Shown: positions 8,834-17,472 of the stretch, piece after piece
How the letters are laid out: every line of letters begins with the position of its first letter
Position numbering within the stretch: position 1 is the stretch's first letter
NCBI RefSeq assembly: GCF_025823185.1
Contig: NZ_JACKVK010000008.1
Location: forward strand, 794,312 to 858,311
Reading direction: 5' to 3'
Origin: Mycobacterium yunnanensis
GTDB lineage: Bacteria > Actinomycetota > Actinomycetes > Mycobacteriales > Mycobacteriaceae
Length of the DNA stretch: 64,000 nt
Position numbers and translations under genes: made by a program
Notes under the pieces: model-generated
What the model was told of the DNA's origin: nothing
Seen by the model: the letters and a program-made list of their open reading frames with translations, nothing else
The model's database searches: none

Positions 8834-8866
8834 CCGGCGCCCGAAAAGAGACACAGGACTTAGAAC

Positions 8867-9703
8867 ATGGGAATCCGCAAGTACAAGCCGACGACCCCCG
8901 GTCGTCGCGGTTCGAGCGTCTCCGACTTCGCCGAGATCACCCGCTCGACGCCGGAGAAGTCGCTGATCCGTCCGCTGCACGGCAAGGGTGGACGTAACGC
9001 GCACGGCCGCATCACGACCCGTCACAAGGGTGGCGGTCACAAGCGTGCCTACCGCGTCATCGACTTCCGTCGCCACGACAAGGACGGCGTCGACGCCAAG
9101 GTCGCGCAGATCGAATACGACCCCAACCGCACCGCGAACATCGCACTGCTGCACTACGTCGACGGCGAGAAGCGCTACATCATCGCGCCGCAGGGACTGT
9201 CGCAGGGTGACCGCATCGAGCAGGGCCCGAACGCCGACATCAAGCCCGGCAACAGCCTGCCGCTGCGCAACATCCCCGCCGGCACCGTCGTGCACGCCGT
9301 GGAGCTGCGCCCGGGCGGTGGCGCCAAGATGGGCCGCTCCGCCGGTGTCAGCATCCAGCTGCTCGGCAAGGAAGGCAGCTACGCCACGCTGCGCATGCCC
9401 AGCGGCGAGATCCGCCGCGTCGACGTGCGCTGCCGCGCCACCGTCGGCGAGGTCGGCAACGCCGAACAGGCGAACATCAACTGGGGCAAGGCCGGACGTA
9501 TGCGGTGGAAGGGCAAGCGCCCGACCGTCCGTGGTGTCGTGATGAACCCGGTCGACCACCCGCACGGCGGTGGTGAGGGCAAGACCTCCGGTGGTCGCCA
9601 CCCGGTCAGCCCGTGGGGCAAGCCCGAGGGCCGCACCCGCAAGAACAAGCCGAGCGACAAGCTCATCGTCCGCCGCCGTCGCACCGGCAAGAACAAGCGC
9701 TAG
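8867..9703 (+). CDS. rplB: 50S ribosomal protein L2
   Basis: 278 residues, full length. Shows the RNA-binding N-terminal part ([20 protein letters not shown]) and the highly conserved C-terminal [13 protein letters not shown] loop with the invariant His near the peptidyl transferase centre. L2 is required for 50S assembly and subunit joining. The ATG at 8867 follows an AAAGAGACACAGGA region; 12 bp separate it from rpsS. Confidence 0.98.
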   Translation: MGIRKYKPTTPGRRGSSVSDFAEITRSTPEKSLIRPLHGKGGRNAHGRITTRHKGGGHKRAYRVIDFRRHDKDGVDAKVAQIEYDPNRTANIALLHYVDGEKRYIIAPQGLSQGDRIEQGPNADIKPGNSLPLRNIPAGTVVHAVELRPGGGAKMGRSAGVSIQLLGKEGSYATLRMPSGEIRRVDVRCRATVGEVGNAEQANINWGKAGRMRWKGKRPTVRGVVMNPVDHPHGGGEGKTSGGRHPVSPWGKPEGRTRKNKPSDKLIVRRRRTGKNKR

Positions 9704-9715
9704 GAGTATCCAGCG

Positions 9716-9997
9716 ATGCCACGCAGCCTGAAGAAGGGCCCGTTCGTCGACGACCATCTGTTGAAGAAGGTCGACGTCCAGAACGAGAAGAACACCAAGC
9801 AGGTCATCAAGACCTGGTCCCGTCGGTCGACCATCATCCCCGACTTCATCGGTCACACCTTCGCCGTCCACGACGGTCGCAAGCACGTGCCGGTGTTCGT
9901 CTCGGAGGCCATGGTCGGTCACAAGCTGGGCGAGTTCGCCCCGACCCGGACCTTCAAGGGTCACATCAAGGACGACCGGAAAGCGAAGCGGCGGTAG
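9716..9997 (+). CDS. rpsS: 30S ribosomal protein S19
   Basis: 93 residues, beginning [18 protein letters not shown] with the conserved [16 protein letters not shown] core and [13 protein letters not shown] motif. S19 binds the head of 16S rRNA with S13. The ATG follows AGGAGTATCC. It is 3 bp from rplV. Unremarkable length and composition. Confidence 0.98.
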   Translation: MPRSLKKGPFVDDHLLKKVDVQNEKNTKQVIKTWSRRSTIIPDFIGHTFAVHDGRKHVPVFVSEAMVGHKLGEFAPTRTFKGHIKDDRKAKRR

Positions 9998-10000
9998 GTC

Positions 10001-10540
10001 ATGACGACAATCACTGAATATCCGTCCGCGGTTGCCAAGGCGCGCTTCGTGCGCGTCTCGGCATCCAAGGCCCGCCGGGTGATCGACCTGGTGCGCGGCA
10101 AGTCCGTCGCCGAGGCGCTCGACATCCTCCGCTGGGCGCCCCAGGCTGCCAGCGAGCCCGTCGCCAAGGTGATCGCCAGTGCGGCCGCCAACGCCCAGAA
10201 CAACGACGGCCTCGACCCCGCGACCCTCGTCGTGGCGTCGGTGTACGCCGACGAGGGCCCGACTGCCAAGCGCATCCGGCCGCGCGCCCAGGGGCGTGCG
10301 TACCGAATCCGCAAGCGCACCAGCCACATCACCGTGATCGTGGAGAGCCGGCCGAGCCGGTCCGAGCGGGGCGCCAAGAACGCCGCGTCGGCGTCGTCGA
10401 CTCGGGCGCGTCGCGCTCAGGGCAGCAAGGCCGCCGCAACGTCGGCCCCCGCCAAGAAGGCACCTGCCAAGAAGGCCGCTACGAAGGCGGCACCGGAAAC
10501 GGTTTCCGAGACTTCTGATTCGAAGGGAGGCTCGGAGTAG
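10001..10540 (+). CDS. rplV: 50S ribosomal protein L22 with Ala/Lys-rich C-terminal extension
   Basis: 179 residues. The first ~125 form the normal L22 fold, including the tunnel-lining beta hairpin around [19 protein letters not shown]. After about residue 125 the protein continues as a low-complexity tail rich in Ala, Lys, Ser and Thr (repeats of PAKKA type), ending acidic. Standard L22 is about 110-115 residues, so the tail adds some 50-60 residues; similar tails are typical of mycobacteria. It is probably disordered on the ribosome surface. The stop overlaps the rpsC start (TAGTG). Confidence 0.97.
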   Translation: MTTITEYPSAVAKARFVRVSASKARRVIDLVRGKSVAEALDILRWAPQAASEPVAKVIASAAANAQNNDGLDPATLVVASVYADEGPTAKRIRPRAQGRAYRIRKRTSHITVIVESRPSRSERGAKNAASASSTRARRAQGSKAAATSAPAKKAPAKKAATKAAPETVSETSDSKGGSE

Positions 10541-11433
10541 TGGGCCAGAAGATCAATCCCCACGGCTTCCGCCTCGGCATCACCACCGACTGGAAGTCCC
10601 GCTGGTACGCAGACAAGCAGTACTCGGACTACGTCAAGGAAGACGTCGCGATCCGTCGCCGCCTCTTCTCGCCGTTCGTCATCCCCGGTGAGCGCAACGT
10701 CGAGCTCGAGCGGGCCGGCGTCGCCAAGGTCGAGATCGAGCGCACCCGCGACCGGGTTCGCGTGGACATCCACACCGCCCGCCCCGGCATCGTCATCGGG
10801 CGTCGCGGTGCGGCGGCCGACAGCATCCGCGGCACGCTGGAGAAGTTGACCGGCAAGCAGGTTCAGCTGAACATCCTCGAGGTCAAGAGCCCCGAGTCGG
10901 TGGCCCAGCTGGTCGCCCAGGGTGTCGCCGAGCAGCTCAGCAACCGCGTCGCCTTCCGTCGCGCGATGCGCAAGGCGATTCAGTCCGCCATGCGTCAGCC
11001 GAACGTCAAGGGCATCCGGGTGCAGTGCTCGGGCCGCCTCGGCGGTGCGGAGATGAGCCGCTCGGAGTTCTACCGCGAAGGTCGCGTCCCGCTGCACACG
11101 CTGCGCGCGGACATCGACTACGGCCTCTACGAGGCGAAGACCACCTTCGGCCGCATCGGCGTGAAGGTCTGGATCTACAAGGGCGACGTCGTCGGTGGCA
11201 AGCGTGAGCTCGCCGCCCCGGCAGCCGCAGGCGCCGAGCGCCCGCGTCGTGACCGTCCCACCGGAACCCGGCCGCGCCGCAGTGGCGCCTCGGGCACCAC
11301 GGCGACGAGCACCGAGGCCGGTCGTGCCGCGAGCGAGGAAACGCCCGCCACCGACACCTCAGTGGACGTCACCACGTCCGCCGCCCCCGAAGCCGCCACG
11401 GCTTCTGCAGCGGCAGAGAGCACGGAGAACTAG
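10540..11433 (+). CDS. rpsC: 30S ribosomal protein S3 with disordered C-terminal extension
   Basis: 297 residues. Residues 1-215 are a standard S3, starting [13 protein letters not shown], with a KH RNA-binding domain around [17 protein letters not shown] and a normal C-terminal domain ending near [14 protein letters not shown]. From about 216 there is an 80-residue tail: first basic and proline-containing, then Ala/Thr/Glu-rich and acidic. S3 forms part of the mRNA entry tunnel helicase with S4 and S5. The GTG start at 10540 overlaps the rplV stop. Confidence 0.97.
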   Translation: MGQKINPHGFRLGITTDWKSRWYADKQYSDYVKEDVAIRRRLFSPFVIPGERNVELERAGVAKVEIERTRDRVRVDIHTARPGIVIGRRGAAADSIRGTLEKLTGKQVQLNILEVKSPESVAQLVAQGVAEQLSNRVAFRRAMRKAIQSAMRQPNVKGIRVQCSGRLGGAEMSRSEFYREGRVPLHTLRADIDYGLYEAKTTFGRIGVKVWIYKGDVVGGKRELAAPAAAGAERPRRDRPTGTRPRRSGASGTTATSTEAGRAASEETPATDTSVDVTTSAAPEAATASAAAESTEN

Positions 11434-11435
11434 AC

Positions 11436-11852
11436 ATGCTGATTCCCCGCAAGGTAAGGCACCGCAAGCAGCACCACCCGCGCCAGCGTGGCATTGCCAG
11501 TGGCGGCACCGCGGTGAGCTTCGGTGACTACGGCATCCAGGCACTGGAGCACGCCTACATCACCAACCGGCAGATCGAGTCCGCTCGTATCGCCATCAAC
11601 CGGCACATCAAGCGTGGCGGCAAGGTGTGGATCAACATCTTCCCCGACCGTCCGCTGACCAAGAAGCCCGCCGAGACCCGCATGGGTTCCGGCAAGGGCT
11701 CGCCGGAATGGTGGGTCGCCAACGTCAAGCCGGGTCGCGTTCTCTTCGAGATCAGCTACCCCGACGAGAAGACCGCCAAGGAGGCGTTGACGCGCGCCAT
11801 CCACAAGCTGCCGATCAAGGCACGCATCATCACCCGAGAGGAGCAGTTCTGA
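11436..11852 (+). CDS. rplP: 50S ribosomal protein L16
   Basis: 138 residues, full length, beginning [18 protein letters not shown] and containing the conserved [21 protein letters not shown] and [21 protein letters not shown] region near the A site. L16 is a late assembly protein that organises the tRNA-binding side of the 50S subunit. Its TGA stop overlaps the rpmC ATG (TGATG), so rpmC translation is likely coupled. Confidence 0.98.
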   Translation: MLIPRKVRHRKQHHPRQRGIASGGTAVSFGDYGIQALEHAYITNRQIESARIAINRHIKRGGKVWINIFPDRPLTKKPAETRMGSGKGSPEWWVANVKPGRVLFEISYPDEKTAKEALTRAIHKLPIKARIITREEQF

Positions 11853-12085
11853 TGGCACTGGGAGTTTCGCCTGGCGAACTGCGTGAGCTGACCGACGAGG
11901 AACTCGCCGCACGGGTGCGCGAATCGAAGGAAGAGTTGTTCAACCTCCGGTTCCAGACCGCGACCGGCCAGCTGGCCAACAACCGTCGGCTGCGCGTGGT
12001 GCGCCAAGAGATTGCACGGGTGTACACCGTGCTTCGTGAACGTGAGTTGGGTCTGGCCTCCGGACCCGTTGGTGAGGATTCGTAA
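11852..12085 (+). CDS. rpmC: 50S ribosomal protein L29
   Basis: 77 residues, two-helix L29 beginning [20 protein letters not shown] with the conserved [18 protein letters not shown] motif. L29 lies next to L23 at the exit tunnel. The frame is open further upstream inside rplP, but the ATG at 11852 (overlapping the rplP stop) matches the family start. Its own TAA overlaps the rpsQ ATG. Confidence 0.97.
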   Translation: MALGVSPGELRELTDEELAARVRESKEELFNLRFQTATGQLANNRRLRVVRQEIARVYTVLRERELGLASGPVGEDS

Positions 12086-12384
12086 TGGCAGAGAACGCAG
12101 CAGAAGCGGCGGGCGCACAGCCCACCGAGAAGCCACGTGGACAGCGCAAGACGCGCATCGGCTACGTGGTGAGCGACAAGATGCAGAAGACCATCGTGGT
12201 CGAGCTGGAGAACCGCTCCAAGCATCCGCTCTACGGCAAGATCATCCGGACCACGACCAAGGTCAAGGCCCACGACGAGAACGGGACCGCCGGCGTCGGC
12301 GACCGCGTCTCGCTGATGGAGACCCGGCCGCTCTCGGCGACCAAGCGTTGGCGCCTGGTCGAGGTGCTCGAGCGCGCCAAGTAG
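12085..12384 (+). CDS. rpsQ: 30S ribosomal protein S17
   Basis: 99 residues: a ~20-residue Ala/Glu-rich N-terminal extension followed by the S17 OB-fold ([19 protein letters not shown], then [19 protein letters not shown]). S17 is a primary binder of 16S rRNA. Mycobacterial S17 commonly has such an N-terminal extension. It is the last gene of the S10 operon and is followed 11 bp later by a strong intrinsic terminator. Confidence 0.97.
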   Translation: MAENAAEAAGAQPTEKPRGQRKTRIGYVVSDKMQKTIVVELENRSKHPLYGKIIRTTTKVKAHDENGTAGVGDRVSLMETRPLSATKRWRLVEVLERAK

Positions 12385-12395
12385 AACCCCTACGC

Positions 12396-12432
12396 CACGA
12401 AGCCCGGTCCGTTTCACGGACCGGGCTTCGTG
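12396..12432 (+). terminator. Intrinsic terminator of the S10 operon
   Basis: A perfect 17-bp stem (left arm starting CACGAAGCCCGG at 12396-12412, right arm 12416-12432) with a 3-nt TTC loop, 11 bp after the rpsQ stop. Very GC-rich with no long T-tract, a form often seen in mycobacteria. It separates the ribosomal operon from the following exported-protein gene. Confidence 0.85.
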
Positions 12433-12514
12433 CGTCGTGGGATTGCGATGTTGTCGTTCCGGGTAAGACGGTGCAGACTCGTTGACGCGGGCGATAATTA
12501 GTTCGGGGGATGCG

Positions 12515-15106
12515 GTGTACGAACGAGCAAGCATGATGCTGTTGGCGGGAGCCGCCTCTGTCGGCTTCGCCTTGACCACCGGATACGGGACAGCGGCCGC
12601 GGAACCATCCGCGTCGGATTCGTCGGATTCGTCGGGTGCGTCCGCATCGTCGAGTTCCGACGGTCCGTCGTCGTCGTCGCCGTCCGGCGGCAGTCCGCAC
12701 ACTGGCGCCACCGGTGATGGTAACCAGCCCACGACCACGGTTGGCGGCGGCGGCCACTCCGCTGCGGGTGGTACGGGCGCCACGTCGACCAACACCGCCG
12801 ACACATCAGACGCCACGGCCGACGACGACCCCACCGAATCAGCCGGCACCGTCGTCAGGCACCGTCGGACCGACGCGACGACTACTAGTCCCGCCTCCGC
12901 GAAGGTGCCGCGACGGGCCGATGCCGACGAGCTCTCAGCGGCTACGAAGTCCACGGCACCCGCCGCACACGACGAGAAGCCAGCCCGGGCCGATGCCGTC
13001 TCCTCGACCGAGGATGCGGCAGTCGACGATCGGGCGTCGTCAGTCGCGGTCGCCCAGCCGGTGCGAGCTGCCTCGGCGACGCCATCCGCCGATTTCAGCC
13101 CAGCCCAGCAGGCGGCGACGCCACCGACGAGCGTCGTCACCATCCCGGGCGCCGTCGACACCCCCGCGGTACCCGTCGAGCCCCCGTCGATGTGGACGGT
13201 GCTGGCCTGGGTGCGACGCCAGCTCGAGGTGTCGATCGTCGCCGCCGCGTATTCGCCACGTGCGGTGGTCTCCAGCTCCACGAGCGCCTCGTCCGCGACG
13301 TCCGCCTCGACCGTGCCAACCGTCGATGTCAAGGACTATGGCGCGATCGGCGACGGCGTGACCGACGACTCGACGGCCATCAAGGCCGCCGTTGCGGCGT
13401 TGACCTCTGGTGGGCGTCTCTACATACCGTTGGGCGATTACCGATTCGCCCAGCAACATCCTGCCGGTGACGCGGCGATCTATCTCAACGGCCTTTCCGA
13501 CGTCACGGTGGAGTTCGCGCCGGGAGCACGCCTGCTGATGGACAACCTCGATGCGAACGGTTTGGGCACGAGTCACGGCATTCGCGTGGAGGGCACCGCT
13601 TCGCACGTCGCAATTTTGAATCCGACCATCGAATGGGTCGTCAGGCCGTCCGCGCGAAGCTTCGGCGACGGGATCTCGGTACTCGGTTATCCGTCGGACT
13701 CCCCGCCGCCGTCCGGGTGGACGGGCTCGACGGGAAAGGTCGAGTTCGTGTCGATCGTGAACGGGCGGACGGTCAACGCCCCGCAGGCCGGAGCCGTCAT
13801 CATGGGTGCCTCCGACGTCACGGTCACGAACTTCACGGCCATCGGCACCTTGGCCGACGGTTTGCACTTCAATTCGAATCGGCGAGTCACCGTCGACGGC
13901 CTCGTCGCCCAGAACACCGGCGACGACGGTTTGGCCTTCGTGACCTACTACGACCCGACCCAACCCTGGACCTACGGGCCCACCGACGGGCCCTTCAATC
14001 AGCCGGGGCTTGGGGAGTGGAACAACGGGGGTTCGGTGGCCTCGCACATCTCGGTCACCGGCGGCCGAGCCAGCGGCGTCCGGGTGCAGGGCGGCTACGA
14101 CATCACCATCAGCGACGTCACCGTGAGTGGCAAGGAGTTCGGCGTCCAGATCAACTCTGCGAAGGCCACCGGGCCTGGCGATTGGACCAGCCTCGCCTCA
14201 CGGAACATTCACATCTCGGGCGTAACCGTCGACGGTGCGCAAACGGGAATAGTTCTGGGCACCAACAACATCGACGGCACCGAGGACTCCAAGTGGTGGG
14301 ACTTCGCCGGTTCCTCGATCAGCGACGTCACCATCCGCGGCTCCAAGAACTGGTCGATTGCAGTGGAAACCCCCGCGACCACGACCAGCAAGTTCGCCGG
14401 TATCACGCTGCAGAACATCCACGCCGAGAGCATGGCCGCCGACGGTCCGTTTGGCGGTGGCAACGGAGGAATCCTGCTCGCGTCGTTGCGAGATTCGGTG
14501 ATCGACGATGTGCGACTCGTCTCCGACCACGCGAGCGACGTCAACCTGCTTGGCGCGGGTCAGCTGCGCTCCGGCATCTCTGCCGAGGATCTGCCGTCGT
14601 CGAACCTTCAGGTGAACGACCTCGTCCTTCAGGGTCCGGGCCGAATCCTCATCCAGGACATCGCCGGCGTCGACTTTGGGAACGTCGCCTCCTACGGTGC
14701 GGACGCGAGCGCCGTGATGCTCTACCGCGTCTCGGATTCGACGTTCGACCACATCGGTGCGTACCTACCGGGCCGCGGTAGCGGGGCAGGTTACGGCGTG
14801 CGCCTGCTGCAGGTGTTCGACGTCGACGTCGAGGAGATCGAGGTGATCACCGACGCGCACGTAGGGTCAACCTGGTGGGCCGTCGAATTCGGTGGCGGCA
14901 ACCCGACCGAGGGTGTCGCCGGGCGGGGTGTGCGAGTCGAAGACGTCACGTACGTCAGCGACCGGGATGCCACTGCGTCCGACATCGCCTGGCAGGGCGG
15001 TCCGTATGGTCCCGTGGACTGGTACATCAGCGCCACCTGGCGCCACGACGGCGAGACCTCGCCGCAGTGGCGGTCGGCCCTTTACGGCGACACCAGCCCG
15101 GTCTGA
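12515..15106 (+). CDS. Exported protein with disordered Ser/Thr/Ala-rich region and pectate-lyase-type parallel beta-helix domain
   Basis: 863 residues from the GTG at 12515, which has GGGGGA 4 bases upstream; a TTG at 12482 would add 11 residues but has no ribosome binding site. The N-terminal hydrophobic segment (MMLLAGAASVGFALTTGYG) then TAAAEP looks like a signal peptide. Residues ~30-260 are low-complexity (Ser/Thr/Asp/Ala/Pro). A short segment PPSMWTVLAWVRRQLE recurs in form in other mycobacterial exported proteins, as I recall. From about residue 270 a catalytic-type beta-helix starts (VDVKDYGAIGDGVTDDSTAI, the pectate-lyase-3 entry motif), with many hydrophobic-Asp-Val repeats to the end. 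Probably a surface or secreted carbohydrate-active or carbohydrate-binding protein; substrate unknown. Confidence 0.82.
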   Translation: MYERASMMLLAGAASVGFALTTGYGTAAAEPSASDSSDSSGASASSSSDGPSSSSPSGGSPHTGATGDGNQPTTTVGGGGHSAAGGTGATSTNTADTSDATADDDPTESAGTVVRHRRTDATTTSPASAKVPRRADADELSAATKSTAPAAHDEKPARADAVSSTEDAAVDDRASSVAVAQPVRAASATPSADFSPAQQAATPPTSVVTIPGAVDTPAVPVEPPSMWTVLAWVRRQLEVSIVAAAYSPRAVVSSSTSASSATSASTVPTVDVKDYGAIGDGVTDDSTAIKAAVAALTSGGRLYIPLGDYRFAQQHPAGDAAIYLNGLSDVTVEFAPGARLLMDNLDANGLGTSHGIRVEGTASHVAILNPTIEWVVRPSARSFGDGISVLGYPSDSPPPSGWTGSTGKVEFVSIVNGRTVNAPQAGAVIMGASDVTVTNFTAIGTLADGLHFNSNRRVTVDGLVAQNTGDDGLAFVTYYDPTQPWTYGPTDGPFNQPGLGEWNNGGSVASHISVTGGRASGVRVQGGYDITISDVTVSGKEFGVQINSAKATGPGDWTSLASRNIHISGVTVDGAQTGIVLGTNNIDGTEDSKWWDFAGSSISDVTIRGSKNWSIAVETPATTTSKFAGITLQNIHAESMAADGPFGGGNGGILLASLRDSVIDDVRLVSDHASDVNLLGAGQLRSGISAEDLPSSNLQVNDLVLQGPGRILIQDIAGVDFGNVASYGADASAVMLYRVSDSTFDHIGAYLPGRGSGAGYGVRLLQVFDVDVEEIEVITDAHVGSTWWAVEFGGGNPTEGVAGRGVRVEDVTYVSDRDATASDIAWQGGPYGPVDWYISATWRHDGETSPQWRSALYGDTSPV

Positions 15107-15464
15107 GCTCGGCCTCCCGCACGACGGAGTCATGGTGCAGTAGCTGATGGTCGAGATCGGCCGCGGGATCCGCCAGAGCTGGAGCAATTGCGCATCCAGC
15201 TCGGCAAACGTCGGCCACTGCCTAGTGAATGCCTGCTCAATGGCATAACATCAGCACTGATGACTGCGGGCAACGAATCGACGTTACGCAGCGCTGCATC
15301 TCCCGCCGCTATGATGCATCGATGCGGCCGTTGCCTGAGGGTTAACTGACGACTGGTTCGACTGCCGCATCGAGACGGGCCAGGCCGCCGTACGCAAGAG
15401 GCCGCGGCGAAATTGCAATGTTTCCGGACCTCTTCGGTGGTCCCTTGAAGGAAGGGCGGATCGG
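15107..15464. other. Intergenic region upstream of the PAS-GGDEF gene
   Basis: About 360 bp without a convincing gene. It contains a perfect inverted repeat CATCAG-CA-CTGATG at 15249-15262 and a -10-like TATGAT at 15310-15315 for which no good -35 was found at 16-18 bp. The first ~120 bp have an open reading on the minus strand but no recognisable product. It presumably carries the promoter of the downstream cyclase. Confidence 0.4.
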
Positions 15465-15611
15465 ATGACGGGCAGAAGCGCGTGGCGCACGCTGCTCGGT
15501 CGACACGACGACCGCGGCCCCACCCACGGCCGCGGACCGGCCATTGCGATCTCCCCGACCTCGCCGACCGGGTTGCCGCGCCGACGAAATCCCGGGCATC
15601 CGGACGGCTGA
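15465..15611 (+). CDS. Possible short upstream ORF before the PAS-GGDEF gene
   Basis: A 48-codon ORF (ATG at 15465, TGA at 15609-15611) preceded by GAAGGAAGGG about 8 bases upstream, a better ribosome binding site than the cyclase itself has. It ends 5 bp before the cyclase ATG at 15617. The peptide is Arg/Pro/Gly-rich with no recognised domain. It could be a leader peptide that feeds ribosomes to the cyclase, or simply chance in high-GC DNA. Confidence 0.2.
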   Translation: MTGRSAWRTLLGRHDDRGPTHGRGPAIAISPTSPTGLPRRRNPGHPDG

Positions 15612-15616
15612 TCACG

Positions 15617-17317
15617 ATGGCCCACCCCGACTTCATCGCCAGCCACGACGGAACGACCCGTCGTAATGGGCGCGTCGCACACGGGGACGGATCCCTCGGC
15701 GACGCGCCGTTTCGACGGCTCGTCGACAAGAGCCCCGACGGCATCGCCGTGCACCAGGAGGGCCGCGTCGTCTACGCCAATCAGACGGCACTGCGCTGGG
15801 TGGGAGCGCAGTACGCCGATCAGGTGCACGGCCACCAGTTGGTCGACTTCATCCATCCCGACTCGATCGAAGCCGTCCTCGCGCGCATGGCGACGTTGCG
15901 CAACGAGGGTGACGTCACCCGGCCGTCGGAGGGAGTGCTGCTGCGCCTCGACGGCACCACGCTCGACGTCGAGACCGTCACCACGCTGACAACCTGGGAG
16001 GGCGCACCGGCCTATCACGTCACTCTTCGCGATCTGACCTTCGTCCGCACCGCGCAGCGAAGCCTGCGCTACCAGGCGGCGCTGGTGGAGAGGGTCGACG
16101 TCGCGATCATCGCGACGACTGTCACCGGGCTCGTGACCAAGTGGAACAGGGCCGCCGAGGTCATCTATCAACGACCCGCGGCCAGCGCGCTGGCGACGCC
16201 GGTCGGGGACGCCGTCGGCGCCACCTTCGACCTCCCCGCGGTCGTCGAGGGTGGCGGCGCGGTGCTCGCCACCCACCACGCGGCCGACGGTCAACAGCTG
16301 ATCGTCCGAATGTCGGTCGCGCCCTTGGACACCGGCTACGTGTTGGCGTGCATCGACGAGACCGCCTCCCGTGGCGGTGAACGACTTCTGCGCAAGATCG
16401 TCAACTCCCTCGAGGAAGGCATCCTCGTCGTCGACGCGACGGGCCGCGTCACGTCGGTCAACCCGGCGGCCGAGCGCATCCTCGGCCTGCCTGCGGCCAC
16501 CCTGGTCGCGGGTGACGGGCGGGCGGTGCACCGGATACCGATGTACGACGTCAGCCGGCACCCCGTCGACCAGGACGACCGCCCCGTCGCCCAGACCGTC
16601 CGGACGGGCAGGCCCGTTCACGGCTCGATCATCGGAATCGACCGCCCCGACGGCCGGCGCGTCTGGCTCCGGGTGAGCTGTCGGTTGCTCGACGGCGACG
16701 ACCGCCACGGCGCCACGATCCTGGTGTCGTTCTCCGACATCACCGCCGAACAGGTCGCCCGCGAGCGGCTGACCCATCGCGCCACGCACGACGCTCTGAC
16801 GGGGTTGCCGAACCGTGCGGCGATCCTGAACCAGATCGCGGCTTCGCTTCGCGCGCAGGGTGATCGGCGACTCGGCGCGGTGCTGTTCATCGATCTCGAC
16901 AACCTCAAGGCGATCAACGACTCACTTGGCCACGACTCCGGTGACGAACTGCTACGGAGCGTCGCGCAGTGCCTGCGCGCGTCGGTCGGACCCCACGACG
17001 TCGTCGGGCGCCTCGGCGGCGACGAGTTCGTCACCTTGGTCGCCGGGGACGCCAGCCCCGCGCAGCTTGCCTCCTACGTCGCGCGTCTGGAGCGCAACCT
17101 CGCCGAACCGATGAAGCTCGGCGCCGCGACCGTCCGCACCCAGGGCAGCGTCGGCGTCACCGTCGTCACCCCCGACGACGAGCGCACCGCCATCGAGATC
17201 CTGCGTGACGCGGACTCGGCGATGTACGCGACCAAGGCCAAACGGCGCCGCCGGGTCTACCGCAGACCCGGTGGTCCGCCACCCGCGTCGGGCGCCCACG
17301 CGGGGGGTCCTCGGTAG
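15617..17317 (+). CDS. Diguanylate cyclase with PAS sensor domains (GGDEF protein)
   Basis: 566 residues from ATG 15617; an in-frame GTG at 15482 adds an Arg/Pro-rich stretch unlike a domain. Layout: PAS-1 about residues 25-145 (FRRLVDKSPDGIAVHQ start), PAS-2 about 150-245, PAS-3 about 250-385, then GGDEF about 390-555. The active-site GGDEF is intact (467-471), so it should make cyclic di-GMP from GTP. The inhibitory I-site RxxD normally five residues before it reads GPHD, so product inhibition is probably absent. No EAL domain and no clear membrane span: a soluble sensor cyclase. It stands alone; no adjacent c-di-GMP effector is seen. Confidence 0.88.
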   Translation: MAHPDFIASHDGTTRRNGRVAHGDGSLGDAPFRRLVDKSPDGIAVHQEGRVVYANQTALRWVGAQYADQVHGHQLVDFIHPDSIEAVLARMATLRNEGDVTRPSEGVLLRLDGTTLDVETVTTLTTWEGAPAYHVTLRDLTFVRTAQRSLRYQAALVERVDVAIIATTVTGLVTKWNRAAEVIYQRPAASALATPVGDAVGATFDLPAVVEGGGAVLATHHAADGQQLIVRMSVAPLDTGYVLACIDETASRGGERLLRKIVNSLEEGILVVDATGRVTSVNPAAERILGLPAATLVAGDGRAVHRIPMYDVSRHPVDQDDRPVAQTVRTGRPVHGSIIGIDRPDGRRVWLRVSCRLLDGDDRHGATILVSFSDITAEQVARERLTHRATHDALTGLPNRAAILNQIAASLRAQGDRRLGAVLFIDLDNLKAINDSLGHDSGDELLRSVAQCLRASVGPHDVVGRLGGDEFVTLVAGDASPAQLASYVARLERNLAEPMKLGAATVRTQGSVGVTVVTPDDERTAIEILRDADSAMYATKAKRRRRVYRRPGGPPPASGAHAGGPR

Positions 17318-17340
17318 GGTCGGCATCGTTGTCGCACAAC

Positions 17341-17359
17341 GCGTTCTGGTGACGGAATG
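17341..17359. repeat. Copy 1 of a short interspersed motif
   Basis: GCGTTCTGGTGACGGAATG between the cyclase and arylsulfatase genes matches 17 of 19 bases of the core of the palindromic element at 45820-45867. Here the flanking palindrome arms are missing. Confidence 0.35.
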
Positions 17360-17472
17360 GCCACCGCGGTTCCCCGCCGGCGTCGCCCGATAGTCGTCCC
17401 CGCGAGCCAGTCCCGGTGTACTGTCCTGGCCATCGTCAAGACGTGGCGACGGACCGACCTGGACGGGGCGCG

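Noticed and set aside
8813..10327. 504-codon open frame on the minus strand opposite rplB-rpsS-rplV
   Set aside because: It runs antisense to well-supported ribosomal genes; long antisense frames are common in high-GC DNA and the translation has no domain or ribosome binding site.
12482..12514. TTG start for the beta-helix protein
   Set aside because: TTG at 12482 has no ribosome binding site and puts extra residues before the signal peptide; GTG 12515 with GGGGGA fits better.
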